From JAJKIP01 sp040509055 (GTDB taxonomy: Bacteria > Bacteroidota > Bacteroidia > Chitinophagales > Chitinophagaceae), in contig JBEVLT010000245.1 in NCBI GenBank assembly GCA_040509055.1, forward strand, positions 1 through 5,950: a DNA stretch of 5,950 nucleotides, read 5' to 3'. Numbering within the stretch: position 1 is the stretch's first letter; each line of letters starts with the position of its first letter. Below are positions 1 through 5,950 of this stretch, one piece after another. Below the pieces are notes generated by a model. The model ran no database searches. It had not been told where the DNA came from and saw only the letters and a program-made list of their open reading frames with translations. Made by a program: the position numbers and the translations under genes.

Positions 1-317
1 AAAAAGAATCCGGACTCAACAATGTCAGCTTTGTTCCGGATAAGTTCAAAGGAGGGAATTGCATTTATGTGGGAAGCCGAAAATTCGGCATACATGGCCG
101 TATGGTTCAGCACCTGGGATTTAAGGAAAGAGGAGCAACAGGCGCCTTATACCTTCATCACGTGATAAAAGCAATGCCGGCTCCACCGGTTATCTCCTTT
201 CATTATGCAGTGCTTGATCCAAAATACCGAAACCTAACCAGGTATATTGAAGCAGTGGTACAGGACGAGCTAAAACCTTTCATCGGGAAACGGGCTGTTG
301 AGAATATGGAAGATTAA
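1..317 (+). CDS. C-terminal part of a GIY-YIG nuclease-like protein (5' end outside window)
   Basis: The frame is open from the first complete codon at position 3 to TAA at 315-317, giving 104 visible residues. There is no ATG in frame, so the gene starts before the window; the GTG at 69 is an internal valine. Counting from the first visible codon, the sequence has a Y22-V23-G24 motif after a short glycine-rich turn, then R33 and H37 in GIHGRMVQHLG, and E83 in RYIEAVVQDELKPFIGKR. This order (YIG strand, catalytic Arg, nearby His, distant metal-binding Glu followed by a K-P-x-x-G element) is the GIY-YIG endonuclease layout, so a single-metal DNA-cleaving domain is likely. The first GIY strand could correspond to VSFV at residues 8-11. 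Which GIY-YIG family it belongs to (repair, homing, restriction or uncharacterised) cannot be told. GC is about 46%, lower than in the sigma factor downstream, and nothing links it functionally to the next genes. The coding call is secure; the fold is an inference from motifs. Confidence 0.6.
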   Translation, partial: KESGLNNVSFVPDKFKGGNCIYVGSRKFGIHGRMVQHLGFKERGATGALYLHHVIKAMPAPPVISFHYAVLDPKYRNLTRYIEAVVQDELKPFIGKRAVENMED

Positions 318-400
318 CATTAGTAGCAATATGCTCCTGTTGTAATAGCCAGCCACATAGCCTGCCTGTACAAATAAAGAGATTTCCTTATTTTTAACCG

Positions 401-1000
401 GTGCAAGAGAAACTGATATACGACGAGCAGGAGTTGCTAGGGCAGATAAGCGAAGGCAGCGAAGAGGCCTTCCGCGTGATCTTTCAACGGTACGGGGGCA
501 AGCTGCAGAGCTACCTGCTCAAGCTGTCCCGCTCCAAAGAAACTGCCGAAGACATTGTTCATGATGTATTCCTGAATATCTGGAAAAACAGGGAGCAGCT
601 TCCCCGGATCGAACAGTTTGACAGTTACCTGTTCCGGGCTGCCCGGAACGCTTCTCACCGGGCTTTTCAGCGCCGGGCCAAAGAGGCCCTGGTCTTGGCC
701 GCCCTGCAGCAGCCGGAAGCAACCGGCGGGGACCTGGAAGGAGAGGCCCGCATTACCCACCGGGAAGTACAGGAATATATCCAACAAGCCATCAACCGGT
801 TGACGCCGCAACAGCGGAAGGTCTTCCTGCTCAGCCGGGAAGAAGGGCTGAGCCATGCCGAAATTGCCAAACGCATGGGCATTGCCCGCCGCACGGTGAC
901 CAATACCATTACCGAAGCCCTGCATGCTTTACGGGAGGATATTGGCCCGGCATATGGCTCGCTGGCGGTGGCCATTTTTGTGCTGCACGGCCTTGCTTAA
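401..1000 (+). CDS. ECF RNA polymerase sigma factor, FecI-like (sigma-70 family)
   Basis: This 199-residue protein has the usual length of Bacteroidota ECF sigma factors. Residues 24-91 form region 2 (YLLKLSRSKETAEDIVHDVF, then WKNREQLPRIEQFDSYLFRAARN), which binds core polymerase and the -10 element. Residues 123-178 form region 4 (INRLTPQQRKVFLLSREEGLS followed by the helix-turn-helix AEIAKRMGIARRTVTNTITE), which reads the -35 element. No region 1.1 or 3 is present, as expected for group IV. The start is GTG at 401: an in-frame TAA lies at 395-397 and the next in-frame Met codon falls in region 4. No Shine-Dalgarno sequence is seen, which is normal in this phylum. The C-terminus ends in a hydrophobic tail (SLAVAIFVLHGLA), also seen in FecI-like sigmas of this phylum. 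It sits 81 bases before a FecR-like anti-sigma gene and probably directs transcription of the TonB-dependent transporter operon beginning at 2500. The family call is secure; the target promoter is inferred. Confidence 0.93.
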   Translation: MQEKLIYDEQELLGQISEGSEEAFRVIFQRYGGKLQSYLLKLSRSKETAEDIVHDVFLNIWKNREQLPRIEQFDSYLFRAARNASHRAFQRRAKEALVLAALQQPEATGGDLEGEARITHREVQEYIQQAINRLTPQQRKVFLLSREEGLSHAEIAKRMGIARRTVTNTITEALHALREDIGPAYGSLAVAIFVLHGLA

Positions 1001-1081
1001 AAAAAATCCGGTTTTTTCCCGGTACTTCCCGCTTGCTTGCGTCTCTTTCTTTAGGACCTCATCCTTTCAAATCCTTTTAGC

Positions 1082-2287
1082 ATGCCAGACCAGATCAATG
1101 AATCGATTGCCCAAAGCCGGCTGCAGTACCTGTTTGAACGGTATATGGATCGATCCATTACAACATCCGAAGAGCGGGAACTGGCAGAGCTGTCCCTGGT
1201 CCCCGCTAATGACAAGGCTGTGCAGGAGCTGGAGCAGGACGCCTGGAACAAGGAAGGGGAGTCAATGCTGACGGTAGACGAAACGGAAAGCTATATGACG
1301 CGGTTTTTCAAGGCCCGGGCTGCGAAGGTGCGGCCCATGCTTTGGCGCAGGATCGCGGTTGCAGCTTCCATCCTGCTGGTCGTGAGCCTGGGCGCATATT
1401 TTCTTTTCTTCGCTGCGCCCCGGAAGCAGGGAGAAGTGGTACAAACCAAAGAGCCTGCCAGCGGGATCAAGGCGCCGCAAACCAACCGGGCGACGATCAC
1501 CCTGGCAGATGGAACAACGGTGTACCTCGATAGCGCGGATAATGGCCAGCTGGCGGTACAGGACAATGTGAAGCTCGTCAAGCTGGCCAATGGCCAGATC
1601 GCTTATGAGACCACGACTGACGAACTGCTGACAAGGATGCAATACAATACGCTCAGCAATCCCAGGGGCAGCCGGGTGATCGATATGGCGCTGGCAGATG
1701 GCAGTCATGTGTGGTTGAATGCAGGATCATCGGTTACCTATCCCATTGCTTTTGCGGGCAACGAACGCAGGTTGATCATCACCGGTGAAGCCTATTTTGA
1801 AGTGGCGCATGACAAAACAAAGCCGTTCAAAGTAAGCAAGGGCGGGCTGACGGTGGAAGTACTGGGCACCCATTTCAATGTGAATGCCTATGATGAGGAG
1901 GAAACGCTGAAGGTGACCTTGCTGGAAGGGGCGGTGAAGGTGCAATCAGCAGCCGCCGCTGCGCAACCCGTGGTGCTGGCGCCGGGTCAGCAGGCCCGTG
2001 TAAATGCCGCCGGCTCATCCGTAACGTTGATCAATAACGTAGATACAGACCAGGTGATGGCCTGGAAAAACGGGTTCTTCGGCTTTACTAATGCCGATCT
2101 CCCGGCGATGATGCGACAGATCGGGAGATGGTATGATGTGGACGTTGTTTTTGAAGGAAAAGTGCCCGTGATGAGCTTTGGCGGCGACATCTCCCGCGCC
2201 GGCAGCCTGGCAGATGTGTTGCGGATACTGGAGAAAAGTAAAGTGCGCTGCCGGATGGAGGGTAGAAAAATAATTGTGTTGCCCTGA
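1082..2287 (+). CDS. FecR-like membrane anti-sigma factor (FecR domain plus DUF4974-type C-terminus)
   Basis: This 401-residue inner-membrane regulator is expected to hold the neighbouring sigma factor inactive and to relay the transporter's signal to it. Residues 1-85 are a cytoplasmic sigma-binding segment (LQYLFERYMDRSITTSEERE is typical of the family). Residues 91-111 are one transmembrane helix (IAVAASILLVVSLGAYFLFF) preceded by basic residues R84, R89 and R90, giving N-in topology. The periplasmic FecR domain spans about 189-287 (NTLSNPRGS, LADGSHVWLNAGSS, GEAYFEVAHD, VLGTHFNVNAY, LLEGAVKV). Residues 330-400 form the C-terminal module (GFFGFTNADLPAMMRQIGRW to GRKIIVLP), the likely contact for the transporter's STN domain. 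A LADGTTVYLD motif at 141-150 resembles the FecR motif at 204-213. ATG 1082 is the first start after the in-frame TAG at 1052-1054. No cleavage-site motif or truncation is visible. Confidence 0.93.
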   Translation: MPDQINESIAQSRLQYLFERYMDRSITTSEERELAELSLVPANDKAVQELEQDAWNKEGESMLTVDETESYMTRFFKARAAKVRPMLWRRIAVAASILLVVSLGAYFLFFAAPRKQGEVVQTKEPASGIKAPQTNRATITLADGTTVYLDSADNGQLAVQDNVKLVKLANGQIAYETTTDELLTRMQYNTLSNPRGSRVIDMALADGSHVWLNAGSSVTYPIAFAGNERRLIITGEAYFEVAHDKTKPFKVSKGGLTVEVLGTHFNVNAYDEEETLKVTLLEGAVKVQSAAAAAQPVVLAPGQQARVNAAGSSVTLINNVDTDQVMAWKNGFFGFTNADLPAMMRQIGRWYDVDVVFEGKVPVMSFGGDISRAGSLADVLRILEKSKVRCRMEGRKIIVLP

Positions 2288-2499
2288 TTAGGTTGCTGAT
2301 ACGATCGAAGCCTGGATAACCACAGCCGTTGCTTGCCTCCATGATAACCTTACTGTTAAATCGCCCCTGAAAGTTCCTGCAGGCTGACCCTGTAAACAAA
2401 CCGCTCCGGGTAGTGACCGAAGCGGGGTGTTTGGGCTCACCTGAAAAAAATAAAGCTGTCAAGCATCATTCATTTTCAAAACCCAAACGACGTAAAGTT
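2288..2499. other. Intergenic region, probable promoter and leader of the transporter operon
   Basis: These 212 bases lie between the anti-sigma stop and the chosen transporter start and contain no credible gene. The gap is wide enough to suggest that the transporter is transcribed separately. It holds an imperfect hairpin at 2394-2432, an A7 run at 2444-2450 and two GATAACC copies (2315-2321 and 2343-2349). A weak match to the Bacteroidota housekeeping promoter is TTTG at 2430-2433, 17 bases, then TAAAGCTG at 2451-2458. That spacer is shorter than usual and only four of the six fixed -7 positions fit. An ECF-type promoter for the adjacent sigma factor is expected here, but no consensus is known to me that would locate it. 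The A-rich stretch before 2500 (AAAACCCAAACGACGTAAAG) suits translation starts in this phylum. Confidence 0.45.
2394..2432 (+). repeat. Imperfect inverted repeat (hairpin) upstream of the transporter gene
   Basis: AAACA at 2394-2398 pairs with TGTTT at 2428-2432, CCGCT at 2401-2405 with AGCGG at 2421-2425, and CGG at 2407-2409 with CCG at 2417-2419. This leaves two A/G mismatches at 2399-2400 and one C/A mismatch at 2406, with the loop GTAGTGA at 2410-2416. No T-run follows on the + strand, so it does not look like a standard intrinsic terminator. On the other strand the T7 run (complement of 2444-2450) precedes the stem instead of following it. It could be a terminator for the sigma/anti-sigma pair, an mRNA leader structure, or a dispersed genomic palindrome. 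The pairing is directly visible; any role is a guess. Confidence 0.5.
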
Positions 2500-5400
2500 A
2501 TGGATTTAACCACCAATGCTGTGGCCAGGTCGTTATTGCCTGCATGGGCATCCGTATGCAGGAACGACCGGCTCCGGCGACTAACTGCCAAACTGCTCCG
2601 CATCATGAAAATCGTTGCTGTTCTTCTTTTTGCTGCCTGTCTGACCGCCAGCGCCAGGGGTTATTCGCAGCGGGTAACCCTATCGGTACAGGACGCACCA
2701 ATGGAACAGGTGTTCCGCGAGCTGAAAAAACAAACCGGCTACGCTTTTTTCTTTAACCAGGCTATCCTGGTCAAGGCAAAGAAGGTCACGCTTCAATTGA
2801 AGGGCGTATCGATGCAGCAGGCGCTGGAAGCCTGCTTCCGCGATCAGCCGCTGAGCTATTCCATCGTCGGCAATACCGTTGTGGTAGAAGACAAAGAGAA
2901 GAACGTTGATCCTGACGTCGTCACTACAGGTCCGCCTCCGGTGAATGTACGTGGTCGCGTCACCGGCGAGAACAATGAACCGCTGGAGGGGATCACCATT
3001 ACCGTAAAAGGCACCCGGAATATCACGGCCACCGATGCGTATGGCGAATTCGAGCTGAACAATGTCGATCCGAAATCGGTGCTTGTTTTTTCCAGTGTGA
3101 ACACGGAAGAACAGGAAGTGCCGGTGAACGGAAGGACCTATTTCAATATCCGCATGAAGATCAAAGTATCATCGCTGGGCGACGTGCAGGTGACGGTGAG
3201 TACCGGCTACCAGCGGGTGAGCAAAGAACGATATATCGGATCTTTTGCCACGCTCGACAGCACGGCTTACAAGATGCGCACAGGCGCCAGCCTGCTTAGC
3301 AGGATCGATGGACTGATGCCGGGTGTGGTGTTCAACAAAAAGTATAATTCTACTTCCCCGCAATATATCCAGATCAGGGGGTACAGTACCCTGCGCTCCA
3401 GCATGGCGCCACTGGTAGTGGTAGATAATTTCCCATTCAACGGTGATCTCAACCTGCTGAACCAAAACGATATTGAAAGCATCACGATCCTGAAGGATGC
3501 GGCAGCTACCTCCATCTGGGGAGCCCTGGCCGGGAACGGCGTGATCGTGATCGTAACCAAAAAAGGAAAATACAACAAGCAGCTGTCCATTTCCGTCAGC
3601 AGCAATATTACCATTACCGGCAAACCACGTTTGTATTACCAGCCGCAGATGACCTCGTCCGAGTTTATCGAGGTGGAAACTTTTTTGTTCAATAACGGGT
3701 TTTACAATGACCGTCTCAACGATCCCAACCACAACGAGTATTCACCGGTGGTGCAATTGCTGGCCGATCGCCGGGCAGGACGCATCTCTGCCGCCGATTC
3801 TGCCGCACAGATCGATGGGTACCGCTCACAGGACCTGCGGGCCGAGCTGGACCGGTACGTATACCGTCCTGCCGTGCTGCAGCAGCACCACGTGCAAATG
3901 GCTGGGGGTACCAACAACTTCAACTATAGCTTTTCAGCAGGCTACAATCGACGTTTGGACCAGGTGCAGCATAGCAAGCCGGCCAACAGTGTGAACATCA
4001 ATTTCGCAGGCGGCATGCGACCCACAAAAAACCTCGAGATCACGACCAATATTATCTTTAGCCAGGAAGATGACCGAAGCTCGGAATTTACCTTTGACGG
4101 AACGAAATATCCTTACCTGCAGCTGGCCGATAACGAAGGGAATGCGCTTGCCGTACCCAACGATTTTAGTGTGGCGTACGTGGATACAGCGGGCGGGGGC
4201 GAATTGCTGGACTGGAAATACCGCCCGCTCGATGAGATGAAGTTGACGAACAGAAGAGCGGTCAACCGCCTGATCCAGCTGGCGGCAGGCATCAACTATA
4301 AGATTGCGCCCTGGTTAAGCGCCGGTGTGAATTATCGCCTCGATATCCAGACCGGAAAGCTGGATGATTATCAAAGCCTGGAGACTTATGAAACCCGTAG
4401 AACGATCAACAAGTTCACCAATTTAAGTCAAACGATTCCCACCTTGCGCAATCCCGTGCCTGTGGCAGGGATCATGTATGGAAGCAACAGCGAAAGCCGG
4501 AGCAATTTCCTGCGCGGTCAGTTAAACTTCAATAAAACCTTCGCAGGCAATCACCAGGTGAGTGCGTTTGTTGCCGCGGATGCATCCGAAGCTGTTTATG
4601 AGCAGCGGAATTTAATCTTATATGGATATGACCGGGCCAACGGCATCACCCAGCCGTTCATGGATCACCAGACCATGTTCCCTATTTTCCAGGTCAACTA
4701 TTCTGAACGTATTCCCGCAGGGGGGGTAAAGCCGACAGCCACCAGCCGGTCTATTTCGCTTGCCGCAAATGCCTCATACACCTACAAAAGCAAGTATACG
4801 CTTTATGCCAGCGCGAGGAAAGACGGCGCCAACCTCTATGGTGCCACGACCAATAAAAAATGGCGGCCACTGTGGTCCGTGGCCGGGGGCTGGGATATTG
4901 CCAGGGAAAAATTCTTCCGTGCCTCCTGGGTGCAATCGTTAAGGGCTAAACTCTCTTATGGTTACAGTGGCAACCCCGGCAATGCGACAGCCTTGCCGCT
5001 CATGTACTACTATTCCTTCCCGATACCGCAAACCAACCTGCCGGCAGGCAACCCGACCAGTCCGGCCAACCCGGATCTTCGGTGGGAGAAGGTAGGAACC
5101 CTGAACGCAGCGATCGATTTTGCTGTATTGAACAACCGCCTCCGCGGCTCGGTTGATGTGTACCGGAAGAAATCCTCGGACCTGATCAGCACCGTTCAGG
5201 TACCTTACTATTATGGAGCGGGCAATGTTATAAAAAATGTAGCCAATATCCGAACGGATGGGTACGAGATCGTGCTGCAATCACAAAACCTGGCAGGCGC
5301 ATTTGAGTGGAATACGACCTTCAACCTGAGCTATGCCAAGACCATTGCAACGAAAGTTTTTGATAAGAAATATTTCGTGGATGACATTGCTGCCAACCTG

Positions 5401-5950
5401 ATCAATGCGTCGGACGGCATGCTGCTGTACAGCATTGCAAGCTATCGCTGGGGTGGGCTTGATGCCAATGGAAATCCGCAGGGATATTACAACAAGCAAC
5501 TGTCCACTGACTACGCGGCCATCCTGGGCGATTCGCTGAGCAACCAGGTCTTTCATGGCTCTACCATCCCCCTGTATTTTGGGAACATGATGAATAGTTT
5601 CAGCTGGAAGAAGTTCAGGCTGACGGTAAATATTTCCTACCGGTTTGCTTTTTACTTCCGCCGCTCCATGCTGCAATACGATGATGTAGTATCCGGGCAT
5701 AGCCATCCCGATTATGCCAAACGCTGGCAGAAGCCGGGCGATGAGCAATTCACGGATGTGCCGGCCTTCACCTACCCGATCAACAGGAATGCCCAGTGGT
5801 TTTATTACTATGCCGATATCAATGTACGCAGAGGTGATAATATACGCCTGAACGATCTCCGGCTGGAATATAGCCTCGTCAGCCGGAAGGCAAACCCCAT
5901 TATCAAAAACATTAACCTGTATGTGAATGCCAACCAGCTGAACCTGATCC
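2500..5950 (+). CDS. SusC/RagA-type TonB-dependent outer-membrane transporter with STN signalling domain (3' end outside window)
   Basis: The frame stays open to the window edge: 1,150 residues with no stop. Numbered from ATG 2500: residues 36-52 are the signal-peptide core (MKIVAVLLFAACLTASA, likely cut after A52). Residues 58-133 are an STN domain (VTLSVQDAPMEQVFRELKKQ, TGYAFFFNQ, VTLQLKGVSMQQALEACF). Residues 148-220 are a CarboxypepD_reg-like beta-sandwich (VRGRVTGENNEPLEGITITV, DAYGEFEL). Residues 226-357 lead into and contain the plug (LGDVQVTVSTGYQRVSKER, IQIRGYSTL, APLVVVDNFPF, LKDAAATSIWGALAGNGVIV, TKKGK). The rest is beta-barrel (LRGQLNFNK, ARKDGANLYGATTNKKWRPL, WEKVGTLNAAIDF, FRLTVNISYRF, NINLYVNANQLNLI). 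It should import an oligomeric nutrient using TonB energy, usually capped by a SusD lipoprotein; neither the partner nor the substrate is visible. Start choice: 2500 gives a long n-region, as in many annotated relatives; ATG 2605 gives a conventional signal peptide. The STN domain matches the FecI/FecR pair upstream. Confidence 0.93.
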   Translation, partial: MDLTTNAVARSLLPAWASVCRNDRLRRLTAKLLRIMKIVAVLLFAACLTASARGYSQRVTLSVQDAPMEQVFRELKKQTGYAFFFNQAILVKAKKVTLQLKGVSMQQALEACFRDQPLSYSIVGNTVVVEDKEKNVDPDVVTTGPPPVNVRGRVTGENNEPLEGITITVKGTRNITATDAYGEFELNNVDPKSVLVFSSVNTEEQEVPVNGRTYFNIRMKIKVSSLGDVQVTVSTGYQRVSKERYIGSFATLDSTAYKMRTGASLLSRIDGLMPGVVFNKKYNSTSPQYIQIRGYSTLRSSMAPLVVVDNFPFNGDLNLLNQNDIESITILKDAAATSIWGALAGNGVIVIVTKKGKYNKQLSISVSSNITITGKPRLYYQPQMTSSEFIEVETFLFNNGFYNDRLNDPNHNEYSPVVQLLADRRAGRISAADSAAQIDGYRSQDLRAELDRYVYRPAVLQQHHVQMAGGTNNFNYSFSAGYNRRLDQVQHSKPANSVNINFAGGMRPTKNLEITTNIIFSQEDDRSSEFTFDGTKYPYLQLADNEGNALAVPNDFSVAYVDTAGGGELLDWKYRPLDEMKLTNRRAVNRLIQLAAGINYKIAPWLSAGVNYRLDIQTGKLDDYQSLETYETRRTINKFTNLSQTIPTLRNPVPVAGIMYGSNSESRSNFLRGQLNFNKTFAGNHQVSAFVAADASEAVYEQRNLILYGYDRANGITQPFMDHQTMFPIFQVNYSERIPAGGVKPTATSRSISLAANASYTYKSKYTLYASARKDGANLYGATTNKKWRPLWSVAGGWDIAREKFFRASWVQSLRAKLSYGYSGNPGNATALPLMYYYSFPIPQTNLPAGNPTSPANPDLRWEKVGTLNAAIDFAVLNNRLRGSVDVYRKKSSDLISTVQVPYYYGAGNVIKNVANIRTDGYEIVLQSQNLAGAFEWNTTFNLSYAKTIATKVFDKKYFVDDIAANLINASDGMLLYSIASYRWGGLDANGNPQGYYNKQLSTDYAAILGDSLSNQVFHGSTIPLYFGNMMNSFSWKKFRLTVNISYRFAFYFRRSMLQYDDVVSGHSHPDYAKRWQKPGDEQFTDVPAFTYPINRNAQWFYYYADINVRRGDNIRLNDLRLEYSLVSRKANPIIKNINLYVNANQLNLI

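Noticed and set aside
340..373. TTGTA ... TACAA inverted repeat upstream of the sigma gene
   Set aside because: The arms are only 5 bases with 24 bases between them and no supporting inner pairing, so it is likely chance.
389..396. TATTTTTA as a -7 promoter element (TAnnTTTG-like) for the sigma gene
   Set aside because: It would place the transcription start at or after the GTG start codon, and no TTTG lies at the expected upstream distance. The run of T is more simply AT-rich leader.
437..925. Long minus-strand open frame opposite the sigma factor
   Set aside because: It mirrors a well-supported sigma-factor gene, shows no recognisable motif, and is a typical antisense shadow of GC-rich coding sequence.
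999..1022. A8-TCCGG-T6 followed by CCCGG after the sigma stop, considered as a terminator or a slippery site
   Set aside because: The stem would be only A-T pairs (or a 4-bp CCGG pair), too weak for a terminator and placed between two genes expected to be co-transcribed. The stop codon lies at the 5' edge of the A run, so slippage there would not change the protein.
2088..2462. Minus-strand 124-codon frame crossing the anti-sigma 3' end and the intergenic gap
   Set aside because: Most of it is antisense to the conserved C-terminus of the anti-sigma factor and the rest runs through the hairpin. The composition (many Ser, Arg, Pro, Cys) is shadow-like and no domain is seen.
3169..3732. Minus-strand 187-codon frame inside the transporter gene
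   Set aside because: It is fully antisense to the conserved plug region, and the sense frame carries all the recognisable motifs.
5281..5748. Minus-strand 155-codon frame inside the transporter gene
   Set aside because: It is fully antisense to the beta-barrel coding frame, with no motif or plausible start context of its own.

Overview
The window reads as a piece of a Bacteroidota chromosome. A Chitinophagales/Chitinophagaceae-type host is my best guess, from the style of the proteins and a GC content of roughly 50-58% over the main genes. All convincing genes lie on the + strand. No RNA gene, insertion sequence, CRISPR array or integration site could be supported.

Layout. Positions 1-317 hold the 3' end of a gene that starts before the window. 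Its product looks like a GIY-YIG-fold nuclease domain, and this stretch is visibly poorer in GC (about 46% by hand count over 1-300) than what follows. After an 83-base gap comes a FecI-like ECF sigma factor (401-1000), then 81 bases later a FecR-like membrane anti-sigma factor (1082-2287). A 212-base non-coding gap (2288-2499) contains an imperfect hairpin and probably the promoter of the next gene. From 2500 to the window edge runs a SusC/RagA-type TonB-dependent outer-membrane transporter. It carries an N-terminal STN signalling domain, a CarboxypepD_reg-like domain, a plug and most of a beta-barrel, and about 50-70 C-terminal residues are probably missing.

How the genes work together. Sigma factor, anti-sigma factor and transporter form the three-part cell-surface signalling arrangement known from the E. 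coli Fec system and widespread in glycan- or peptide-importing loci of Bacteroidota. When the transporter binds its ligand, the STN domain is expected to contact the periplasmic C-terminal part of the FecR-like protein. That signal releases or activates the sigma factor, which then transcribes the transporter operon. A SusD-like lipoprotein and substrate-processing enzymes would be expected just downstream of the window. They would be needed to name the substrate, which cannot be inferred from what is visible.

The window therefore holds a well-understood type of system, with a few details worth checking: a probable GIY-YIG relative of uncertain family, the conserved-looking hairpin before the transporter, the true transporter start, and a G7 tract inside the transporter gene. 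I found no convincing sign of a wholly new system.
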